Assembly: GCA_014773175.1 (NCBI GenBank)
Contig: VXCM01000496.1
Location: forward strand, 620,001-684,000
Origin: Lucifuga dentata
Lineage: Eukaryota > Chordata > Actinopteri > Ophidiiformes > Bythitidae
Direction: 5' to 3'
DNA length: 64,000 bases
Within the stretch, counting starts at the first letter, position 1, and the number at the start of each line of letters is the position of its first letter. Positions 11,642 through 24,000 of this stretch are shown one piece after another. The position numbers and the translations under genes are program-made. The notes beneath the pieces are model-generated. The model made no database searches, was not told the origin of the DNA, and worked only from the letters and a program-made list of their open reading frames with translations.

Positions 11642-14600
11642 TCATGACGTCTTCTCCTCAAGAATCGCTCGCACGACCACTGGGTCCGCTCTGCCTTTGG
11701 TCTCTTTTTGAACTAAGCCCATCAACTTGTTCAGAACTTTCTTGTTCCCATTTCTAATCGCGCAAACCTGCAGAGTAGCACAGCAAATATGGTACATCTT
11801 TATCATGCAAATGAAAAGTGCATGTGAATGTTTTTGCATGAGCTCTTACCTCGTTAGGATGTGAGTCTACCACTTTCTGGCAGATGCCGTGCAGCTCTGT
11901 GGTGTTGCTAACCAGCCCTAAGTCCTGCTCCTGAATGATCTGCAGGGCCGTCTTGCCTGATGACCTCCACATCTCCTGGAACACCTAAAAACAGGAAGGC
12001 ATCAGCAAAACTCGGGTCAGAAGCAGGATACAGATGAGCATTCCCTGGAGTGAGTGTGTGAGTTTCAGACAGAAGGAGATAACTGAGTCTGTGCTGTTGA
12101 CTGACCTGCTTGGCAGCTGATGAGGAGATGTGTCCTGATTCTTGAAGTTCCAGCAGCTCAGCCAGGGCAGGAGGAGAGATAGGACTGAAAATGAATAAAG
12201 CAGTAATTAATAACATTTTACAAGATAGACTGAAGAATTACTGACATAAAGAGAAGGGAGCAGGAGGGTAAAAGAGAGGGAGTGTCAGAGAGAAAGGATG
12301 GAGTCTCTCAACAATTGTCATTTGACTATATGCATTTCTATTTTCCATTTCTGTCTGTTTATTGCTGAGGCTACCAGACAGAAGACAGAATCAAAACTCC
12401 TGTTACAGTACGGTTGAGTGGAGGCCAGAGAGTCCTGACCTATTTTTCCTCTCTGCCATGGAGATTTTCACCAGTGTTTGCTTGTTAGCAGGATATCTCA
12501 AAAAGTAAAAGATGGATTTCCATGAAATTTTGTAGATGGTGCGACTTGGGTCAAGAAAGAGCTGATTAGACTTTTGTGGCAGACCAGGAGGATGTGGATA
12601 CAGGATATTTTATTCCCTGATTACAACATGGCGCATTTGTCAACATTGTTGCTTCATTTTCGAAAACTATTTCTAATGAAAAAAATTTGGATATGTGTAT
12701 CTTGTAATGCACTATCAACAGGCGCAATTTAGACTGGATCTAGTGCATCAAACTATATACTTGGACAGGGGGACAGTCGCTGGATGTTACAAAATAAAGC
12801 TAGAAACATGCAACTACCACCATTGTGCAATTATGCTAATTATGCTATTATGCTAAATTAGCAGTATAAAATGGTTCTGATGTATTTTCAAGTTATGGAT
12901 ATAGATTCAGAAGAAGATGATGTCTGCAATACCGCTTTATTGCAGACATCATCTTCCATTAATTTCCATTTTCAATCTGTTTTACAGATCTGATTTCAAG
13001 GTAATGATAGAACAAGCCTGGCTTTATACTGGCAAAGGGTGTGAAATCAGAAGACCATTCGGCCTTGGTGAACTCACTGGAGAATCTGGGTAGCACTTTA
13101 AAATGGCTGACGTGCTAAATAAAGCACTATAGTGAACAGTGAATGATTTCAAATGCAGTCAATATCGCCACATAAACACTCAAAAAGACATTTGCATTCC
13201 TTTTAATTGACATCGTGTTATTTTCTACTGGCTGCAAACACTCAAGCATGTGGCCTGTTTTTCTCTCTCTCTCTTTCTCCCACCTGCTGCTCACCGCTCT
13301 GTTTGTCTTTTTAACTTTCCTCCTTGTCTTTGAAAGCAAATGAAAAATTAAGCAGAAATAAATACCAGCTACTTTGTACCTTTACACAGATTTTTCACAA
13401 CAATCTGGCATGGTAGATAAACTAATGCTCAGAGCATCTGCGTTGACGTCAGCCCATAGCGTGATTTGATTTCACGGGTTCTCTTATGACTCACAGCTTT
13501 TGATTTTAATAAAAGACTCTGAGCCCCTACAGTCATGATCTGAAGAGTGACCTTGATCAGAGCTTCATTTCCGAGAAGCTTAATAAGTACAATGCAGATC
13601 TGTCGCTCCATCCTCATTTTTCTTTCAGCTGCAATCTCTGTTAAACGTCTGCTGTCTGACACTGTCACAGTATGACAGAAACAGCCGGAGACAAAACCAC
13701 ATAAATTGGTTTTGTTTTCTGATAACCAGTGGCTTGACAGGCATTTTTAAATACCATGGCAACTCTTATTTCTTCCAAAAGGAGTTTATTGAATGACATA
13801 TATTTCAGCTAACAGACCTTCAGTAACCACAAAGTAATGAATTCATTCATGTAATTGGATTTGTCAGAACAGGCTTTTCTCTGTCAGACTGCCTTCTAAC
13901 GGACAGACATAAAATATTAGGGAATATCAGATGATTTATGAACTCACGTTATTGTTGTTTGGCATGCAGCTGTCCAGTCAGTTTCTGTGAACACTTAAAA
14001 TCCAATAATCCTGGATGTCAATCACACCAGAGAGTACAGAGTAGAAATGGTCCATGGACAAAACATGAGGGGCTGTTAAATGATTTCATCTGCTAAGGTT
14101 GACGTGTTATCATTTCTAAACCAGGGAATTCAGCCTGACTCTAAAAACATTATACTGAACACTAAACAGGGCAGAAAAAACATGTTTCTTGCTGAATGCT
14201 TGTTAATTCAGTGCAAATTGGGAAAAGGGTGGAAAGATAAGAATGAATGTAAATGTGGATGGGAATGAGTGGCAACCCAAAAATTAGGCCCAATGTCTAT
14301 CTGAAATCAGTTTGGGATTATGGGAATATGTTTGGATTATATGAACATTATATGGAGTTGAACTACAGTTAACTCCATATGATGGAGTTATATGGATCGT
14401 GTCTATGGTTCAACTCCATATAATGTGAATTACAGCTGGTCTGAAAATTTTAGTGTTTTTCATGTTAAACCCCTTTAACTTCTAAACCAGGGTTTCTTAA
14501 ATTTAGTGGTGCAATTGTCTTCTTCAGTTTGCTCTATTATTATATTTCTGTGATGTGTATGTGGAGTTTTTAAGCATTGAAAATAACTACATAAAACAGG

Positions 14601-15032
14601 CAAAAATAGCCTGTTTAACCTTCTGATAGCACACTATCAGGAGGTTAATGTCTTTGACTTGTGATCCTTAAAATAAAAACTGACAGTGATGAATTGTTTA
14701 AGTGTGATTTGGAAATGGATTTATTTTATTAATTATCAGGGAGGCAAACAAACACGACTTAGCCAATCATAAGATCTTTAGAGGGTCCATGCTGTGGGAG
14801 TCCCTGACATCCAAGATCAAATTTAAGTAGCAGAATACCACTGCATTCAAAAGTATACTGGCGGAAACTCAAAAGCCAAGAAAAAAACATAAGCAAACTA
14901 GATGTTTTGAAAACATTTGATTATGATATGGAGTTAATATGTTCTTGAACTTGCTTCAAATAAATTACCCAACTTCTGAGCAGGGAAGCCATGTTTTTTT
15001 TGTGATAGCATTTGATAGCATGTTCAATCTGG

Positions 15033-15090
<58 letters not shown>

Positions 15091-18000
15091 GTAATTTATG
15101 TTTGTATGCACTGAAAATGCCAGTTCTAGTGCAAGCATTATGCAGTCTATTTAGAATGGTCGTATCTTATGGCAACTTCACACTGAACTTGTCCAGTCGA
15201 CCACTGAAAACTATTACCTTCCCCGGACAGTTGAAGTAGAGGGTGAATGTGTGTGCTCACCTCTGGCTCACACTCAGGTCTTGCTGCTTAAGGTGGCCCA
15301 AAAGCTCATTTGTCACCCAGCCAATCACCTTTCTTGGCTCCTTCTTTGTCTCCCGTACCACTGCCTCAAAGTATTCCACCAGTCCATCCTCATTCTGTAA
15401 CGGAACAGTGAAAATGCTTTCACATGGACTTTATCTGGTTAGGATCAAAATCATCATAGCTGACAACACTGAATTTAAAAAAAACTTCATCCAGGCTGAG
15501 ACTGTGTTAGAACCATGCAGGAAACAGATTTAACAGGGATAAAGAAGGAATCAGTATGGGAAACATCTCTCACCACCAGAGTGAAGCTGTGCTCAGGCAG
15601 GATGGCGTACGTTTGCACCAGCCTGTCTCTCTTGACACTGGGTAGCTCTGGCAGTCCTTCCCTTATCTGCTCCACCACCACAGCCTGGCATGCTTCAATG
15701 CCAGTGGGCAGCGATGTGTTATCCTCATAAACTATCAGAGGGGGCAAGTTAGGCTCTGGCATAAACCTGAGGAAGGAGGAGTGGTGAAAAAGGAGAGAGG
15801 TAGAGGAGGGAAGCTTTATCAGCAGTAGAGATAAGCTTAGAGAGGAAGGAAGAGGTAGACTTTTGTAGTCCTATTAGTCCAGCTGACACCACACTTGTCA
15901 CATTTCACTTACTCCTCTGATCACTGAACTCCATCAGCCTTAAACATGTCTGCCTGTCATTCCCTCTCCTTAACTCACACAGATACACACACACACACGT
16001 CAACCTAAGCCCAGACCATGAATGATATCTGTTTATTTCTCTCCACCAAGCTGCCACTCAGGAGCCCCCACTGAGGACAGGATCATCTTCTGATATCATA
16101 ACTGCTTGTCAGTAAACACATGCTCCCAGACTAGAAATGAGCTCATTTATACAAAAAGCACACAGTCACACTTACCTATAATCCTGAAGACCCTCTTTGT
16201 CCCTCATAGGAATGGTCTCTCTAGACCAGATCAAAATATTCCAAATTAACAAACTTAAACACACTTAAAAACACTTAAAACACATCAACTACATTAATAA
16301 TTTAACAGAAACCAGCCAAATATTAACAGCAGAGATGCCAAAAATTTGAGACATCTTAAAATATAGTCTGCACTGCTGCTAATGTCAAAAGCGTACAGCT
16401 GAGCACAAGAATCACTTTTTTCTTGTTTTTATGAGTCTGAACATATGTGAGGTTAATGCCTTCCAGTCAGTCTGTCTGCAAAAGAGTTTATTCAGTATCT
16501 GTAGTAGCATCTGACTGCTGCTGAGAGATACTGGATACTCACTAAATCAAAAGTACACTGCAGTACATAAATGTTTTTATGTACCAGATCCTTGCTATTC
16601 TTTTCTTTGTTATATTTTTATCATTCTTAATAAGTTTAATTTCCACTTACATTAACTGTTATTTACATTAAGCTGTAAAACATCGTGCCTCAGTAGATTT
16701 GTTTGTCCCAGGTCTATTTTGTAAATCAAATATTGATATTGATATCAGTCAGAAAAACCCAGCGCTGACTGAGCTGTAGCCACCTTTCCAGGGACACAGA
16801 TAAATAGTCCATCACAGGTCATCTCACACATTTCACCATATAGGCTGGCCTCGCAAAGCCACGTGAGAAGCAAAGGAAAAACACCAGAAGATGAACAAGG
16901 ACTCAGCTGTGTGTGAGCTTGCTCATTCTGTAAGCTCATAAGCCTCTGAGTAGCACATAGCTCACAGATAACGCAGGACGACAGCAGCATCCAAATGGCT
17001 CCATTCATCATCATTACCATGATGGTTCTTCCTCAGCATGGCTGGGAGTAATGACCCAGGCAGAGATCTCAGTCAGAGTGTGTTTTGGTGGCTAAAGCTT
17101 TGCATTATGGGTCTAATTTTTCACCCTCTTACCCTGATTTGGAGTCATATGCTCGGGTCTCATTTTGTACAGTCCCCCCTCTCCACAGGACATCTATCTG
17201 TCTCTGGATCTCGTAATCTGTTGAATTTATGGGATCACATAAACATCAACACAAACACACACAGAGGCATTTTCTTATTAATACTAGTACACACAAATAT
17301 AATTTTGTGGTGCCATACATAAATGCCATACATCTGCCCTGATACACAGGCAAACCTCAAGTCTGACTGGTCCCGCATTGTAAATGTGATAAATGATATT
17401 TTTGTCTTTGGCTTTTAAATACCAATTCAACAACTGACTAAATTTGATGCAATTTTATTGATAAATAATTCAAGCACAGCACCATGGTACCACTTTTAAA
17501 AGTCGCTGGTGGTCCTGCATGTAAAATGCTGTAATTGTCCATGCTGTAATTGTGCCTCTTTATCAGCTTTTTAAGTGAACTCAATCAATAATAAGACTTG
17601 ACATCAAATATATGTTTTTTTCAGTGATGAGCTATGAGAAGGCACTTTGCCATCACACAGATAAATCATTAAGAATTTTTGTCAGTCCTAAACCTGTATC
17701 ATTAGCTATTGTCAGTATGGACTGAAAAGTGTTATTCCACCCCATGCATGAAACTAACTGAGTCAAAACTGCCAGAGTGTATGTGTATGTGTGTGTTTTT
17801 GGCTTGTTAATGTTAGCTAATATCCCTTACCTTTAACTACCAGTTTTGACTTCTAGGACCAATAAAATCCCTTCCGTAAAGTGTAATGTTAAGTAATGCT
17901 TTCAGGGTGACAGAGCATGCAAATGTCAAATCGTGAAAAGCTCTTTAATTTCAGGTTGTGTGTTTGTTTGAGCTTTAATGCAACAAGTTAAGACCTTTTG

Positions 18001-21000
18001 GTTGGAACAGTGTTGAAACAATTTTCCAAATATTGCACACAAAACACAATTATCCACACTGCTATCCTTGCTTTAATCAGTTCTGTGTTGCTTACCTATA
18101 GCCCTGGCCAGGTATCGAATACTGTTGATGTTCTTCACCTCTGTCCTGATGCCCAGGGGCTCACCTGGTCTGTGAACGGACACATTGGCATCTACTCTCA
18201 GCTGGCCCTCTGAGGGGAAATAGTGCAAAGATGCATGCTTTGGGTTAAATATATTTGGAGAGAGAGAGAGAGGACGAGAGAGAGAGCCAGAAGCACGGAG
18301 TGTTTTCCCTACCTGACATGTTGCCTTGACAGGTGCCCAGGGCCTGCAGGATGAGCTGAAGCTCTCTGACGGCTGCAGCAGCCTCCTCCCCACAGCTCAT
18401 GTCTGGCTCCATCACCAGCTCCATTAGACCCACACCTGACAGACATAAAGACAGCTGTGTTATCTCTCTGCAGTTTCTAACCCGTGGAGTGCTGTGACAA
18501 ACCTCAACAGGATTCACTGTATAACATCAACTTCTGTCTGTACATTTTTTGATTCCAGTATTAACTGCAGGATATTCACTTATTTTCACATTCACATTCA
18601 CCTGCTCTGTTGAGGTCTATGAGTGTCTGGCTGCGGTGGTCATCATGGAGACTCTTCCCGCTGTCCTGCTCCAGCTGAATCTGTTTAATGTGGACGGTTT
18701 TCTTGAGCACCTGGCTCCTCTTTTGCCCTCTAAGGTGGCTGTAAGTCAGTATGCCATCCACTGCGATGGGCCGTCGCTGCTGGGTGATCTGGTATCCAGC
18801 CTGATGTGACAAATCACAGAAATACTACATAACTCTGAACAGAAAGGTACAAAGGTAGTTTGAGCAGAGGACACGCACACGTCAAACTCTGTCCTTAAGA
18901 AACAAAGCAAGATGCTTGATCCCGGTCGCCTCCAGGAATGCTGCTCTGATCGCTGACCTCCCTGTGTGTTGGTGCGAGAGTGGGGGGAGGGCAAAAAAGT
19001 TACCCATAGTAGTAAATAATTTATCATTTCTTATGTCAAGTACACATTAATGAAGTTTTCTAGGAATGTTCATACTTCATTTCATGGTTTTACATTATCC
19101 TGCAGCATTAGGTGTACTTAATAAAGGAAGTTAAGATACAGCACAGAGTAGTGAGTGTTGTGGGTTCTTCTAAATCTGAGGCAAGCATGAGTAAGTACAT
19201 GCAGTGCTGGTTTATTGGTTGGATCTTTATTTAACACTGGAGTGCTTTCATTTTATTAAAGATTTTTAAATGCGGAACGATAAATATTTCATCTATTCCT
19301 CAGGAATGTGCTGCTCTTAGTATTAATTTCCCACATTACTATGGCAACCACATCACAGGGACTAAACATTGGTCGTATTATACTAAAGACCAATGGAACC
19401 AATGGACATGGGAACAGAGATGGGGGAAAAGTTAGAAATTCATTTTGTACAATGAACCTGACTGACACAGTCAATCACATATTCACCTCTTATAGAAACA
19501 GGAATTTTCTTTTAAAATTCGTTTCTCATTTGGATTCATTCTATAAAGTTTCTGGTTACAGTAAATACTGTGGAAGCCTGTCAGAAATCTCCTGTTTCTT
19601 CCTTAATCCTTCCGTACATTTTGTGACTGTCAGGGAAAATGTCATCACTGCTGACTGAAAAAAATGCCTGCTAAGCATGGGCATGGCATAACTGAGGGCA
19701 CTTTGCATTTCCTGCATAATCAGTCAACTTCTGTTGGCTACATTATGAAATGTCAGGCAAGTTTGCTCCAGACTATTGCTGTTAGGATCCTCTGCCTTGT
19801 GCCCACACCAAGAATTCACTAATTACACTCTGTTACTGGTTTGAGCCCAAATAAACAGTGATGCTCCAGGCATACATCTCAATTTTGTAACATATCATGT
19901 GTAGCCATAGTTACAGATACAGGAATGTTACATGTTTAGACATACCTTTTTTGAACCACAAAGTCATTTTCTGACTATTTTCGAAGACTACAAGCAAACA
20001 TCATTCATTATCTCATTCCCCACACTGTGTTGGTCTCAGCTTTTCACATACAGCACGTCACAAAGATATTTATTACCCTCATAAAATACATGTCAACAAT
20101 TCAATAGCCACACCATGTATGTTTATTAGGAAACGTAATATTTCTAGGAAACTGTAATTATTTGCTTTTGAGAGTCGATTAATGTGAAGTTACCGAGGCA
20201 TGTTATTAAAAGGTTGTTAAAAACATTACATATGTGCCTTGCCTGCAATTTCAGTTCAACGAAGAAATGCTGGTTGGATAGCAGCATTAATCATTTAATG
20301 AGCAACTGTGGTGTTTTACAAAATGCAATCAGTGATCTCTCGTGGAACATATCAATAATGTACAATGCAATTTAAGAATGTATATTTCAAGGGTGCGATA
20401 ATTTCCCAAGCTGCTGTTACTGGTTTGATTTTTTCTGAGCATAGATTGTATTCAAACGATAGATCCCATCATCTGCATATTTAAAATCACTCTGATTTCA
20501 GATTCCCACATCAACATCAGATTCACACGTCAGATGATGATTTTGAGCACGAGAATAAATTATTATAAATATGGTTTCATGGTCCACTGCCATTAAAGCG
20601 TGTTTTGTTCTGACTGGCCGGTCACATCAGGTCTGACCTGCCACCACTGACAGACTGAAACACAGATGCTAGCCAAACAGTCACTTGCTGACATCATATT
20701 TTGAGTGTGTGTGTGTGTGTGTCTAACCAGGTTAAGGTAAACAGGGGCAATACAAATCTGTTGTATGTTGATGTAAAAATGTTACAGAAGTAAAAGACTA
20801 ATCACAAATTAGCCTTTCAGGGCAGTTCAGGACTATTGGCTTTGTCTAACTGTATGCATTTTTATAGTTGTGAACATCAAACTTTGATAATGTTTAACAC
20901 ATACTGCCTACTATATTATTACACTAAATGAAGCAAAATAACAAAATGTCTACCATGTCTCCTTTAACTGTTTAGGAAATCTTGTCATGGTCTAATCTTG

Positions 21001-24000
21001 TCTAATCAGGTCTTATCATTCCTGCTGTGTGTGTAAACTACTTAGAATGAATCTGAAAGTGGCAATAAAATCTCCAGTAAACACACAAAAGAGCAGGAGG
21101 AAGGCAACAAGTAATCCTACAGGGGATCAGGCTGGGATTTTCAGATACAGTATATGTGCTTTCTGGGGAGATAAGGAATATCTACCATGGTTTAAAAAAA
21201 AAAAAAAACCTACTGCTGCCACATCGTGATAAACAATAAGCCTGGATAATATTTAAAGGGGAATAAACGTTAAGCCCTATAGTCACATTTTCCCAATAAA
21301 GTCAAATTTGCTGGTAACTTAAAGATTAGATGCTTAGGGAAGAGCTAATTTATCTGAGTGAAAATTATGTAAATAAAAATACTGTTTGCTATTTACAGAT
21401 CAGCAGCGTGTTACTTACTGCACCTTTAGTGTTTTTTTGATTATACATGGTTCCAACAGTCACAATTTGACCAATTCACGACTCCAAAAATAATATTTTT
21501 ACTTGCAAATTTTCATCCAATAAAAATAACTAATTTAGCATAATGTTAAACAAAGCAAATATTAACATAAAGCTATAACTGCAATGTTTTTAGTTGCAGT
21601 GTTATTTATCTATTTATTATTTGGCAGGGACAAATACATATAACATTGCCACAGACAAATGTGGAAAATGCAATGTATTATAAGACGTCTAGCTTAAACT
21701 AATCTGCAGTCCTTGTCCCTGATCAGGCTTTTAAAGACAATAAAACAATTTATACAATAAAAAACAGTTTATACAATTCATACAAAATANCAGGCTTTTA
21801 AAGACAATAAAACAATTTATACAATAAAAAACAGTTTATACAATTCATACAAAATATAGATTAAATATCTTCTAGTATATTGCTGGAAGCGTAGTTTCTT
21901 TTTATCCACTTTTATGGGCCATTTCTGTAAAATTCTACAAAAGAGGGAAAAATATTCTACCAGTTCTTCAGTCCATAATTACCCTTCTCATCACTTTGCC
22001 TAAAGCTATGTTAGCATAATATCGTACCCGGGAAAGGCTGACTTTGAAAATTCCAAATGCTAAATTCTCTAATAAACTTTTTTTTTCTTTTGAGAAAATC
22101 TAGATTTATTAAAAGAGGTCCCTGTAGAGAAAGTTACAACGGAGTTCCCATGACATTTTGTCTTTTCCAATAAACCTTAAAATGTCATCTCATAATGGCA
22201 GTAAAATTACCCAGAGGGATGTAAGGGACAGTGAGACCTTGCCATGCGAGCACTCCATTACAGAGAGCAAAGTGAACAGCAGGTTGGCTGTTAAGTGGAA
22301 ATTCAAGGCTTAGAGTGTTATACCTCCACCATTATACTATTAGACTTCTACCCTGACCATACAGCAGTAAATTTTAAAACTGGAAGAAATGTTTATAACA
22401 GGAAGCATTTGAAGCAATGAGAACAATATACTATAATTCAATCCAGGATGAGATATCCACCATTTGAAAGCACTAGCACCTATATTGGAAAAAATATAAT
22501 GTAAAAAAAAGTGCATAAGTTAAGAGCCATCTTAAAGGCAAAGGCTGGCATTACCTTATCTTTTTTATTGTCAAAAAAGACTATAAAAAGAGAAAAATCA
22601 ACAATTTGATCCAACTAATATTGTCTGCAGCCAAAGCCTGAAATAGCTTGTCTATGTATGTCATAGAACTCCACTGTCCTCCAAAAACAACTATTAAAAA
22701 TACATCATAGCACCCTATGATGTATTTTTAATACATACATTTTTGTACATATGTCATATCTGCGAAGAACATGGCCAGTGTGATTTATTTGTATGTGTAC
22801 AAGCTTAGTAAACAAAGCCATGCCATGAATCAAAGTCACGTATGGTATTGTAAGTATTCTTTCCTGCATCAAATGTGTGTTGCAGCATAGCTGAAAATAC
22901 TTCCAGATATGCATTCCAATTTGTGCCTGTCTGAATAATGTTTGGTAAAATCAATCATTGCACTACTTTGCATTAAAAAAAAAAAAAAAAAAANAAAAAA
23001 AAAAAAAAAAAAAGCTATATGCCTTTGAGCTGTAATTTAATACCCTGGTCTACAATGGGGGAAATCATAATGTATTGACAGGTGAACCAACATGCTGTTT
23101 TTGAGCATATTAATTACAAGTGACACTGAAAATTTGATTAATGGTACATGAGAATATTATACTTTATATGTAGTTCAGAATTAAATCAATAACTACAGAC
23201 TTTTATGTGCAATATATTACAACCATAATAGATCTTTTTATCTATTTTGTCTACTTTGTCTTGGCATAGCAGGAAAAGCACAGGTGTAACTAATAACTTT
23301 AACGATGGCTCTGTTCCATTTTGGTGTGTCAAGCCAGCATACAAAATACCCTGGTAATGCATATCTAACTGAGATGCAGCCATCATAAATGTTATGAGCT
23401 CCACCTGTGATTGACAAGCCAGAATGTCCACAGTGAGAAAGAGCTGGTAACTTAGACAACAGTACCTGAGGTTATGACTCCATATGATCTAAGCATCGCA
23501 GAACTATTTCAATTATGTAAATAAAAGCGAGTTGGCCACAAATCTGAAACAGCAAAAGCGCAGAGAGGGAAATGACCTGTGGATAATGTAAAAATAGAAA
23601 TGCACTGAAGGAAATGAGCTGGTGAGTGAAAAATACAGGTCATTTTCTTCCACAGGCTTCTGTATCATTTAATGGTATGTGTGGTAAACAGCTTTCTGCT
23701 GCTTCGGCAAGACTTGCACTGTATTTCAATTAGAGCTCAGCCAGGAGAGTTTACTGCGAGAGTTATGATGGAAAGCTAGAGGCAGATGAGGAGAAGTTTT
23801 AATAAAACAAAAGCAATGATGCAGCATGATGTTCTTGTTGGCTCTAAACTGCCATTCATACAGTGGACATTTTAAAAAAGTGCAAAAAAAAAAGTGCAGT
23901 TACACAGCAAAAGTGTAACATGTGTTACTTATTGCTCTGCTTCATTTAGGTGTGTTAGTGAGCCAGCATGCTCAATATTAAAGGCCTGGCACTGAAATGC

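Larger units (their letters stand above)
12185..15260 (-). other. gatb: gatb intron 10 (3.1 kb): old transposon fragment, hairpins, CA repeat
   Basis: Contains an old dispersed element fragment (about 12478-12690), a 19-bp perfect hairpin (12913-12956), a nested inverted repeat (14346-14425) and a CACG/CA repeat (15033-15085). No coding exon was found. Confidence 0.7.
15767..18095 (-). other. gatb: gatb introns 6 to 8 and flanking non-coding sequence
   Basis: Outside exons 7 (17133-17217) and 8 (16176-16220) this stretch is intronic and AT-rich. It has a short CA run near 15985-15998 and no other recognisable feature. A minus-strand open frame at 16745-17020 shows no GatB similarity and is not an exon. 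Confidence 0.65.

Noticed and set aside
19308..19658. 116-codon plus-strand frame inside gatb intron 3
   Set aside because: Intronic composition and no family similarity; chance length for AT-rich DNA.
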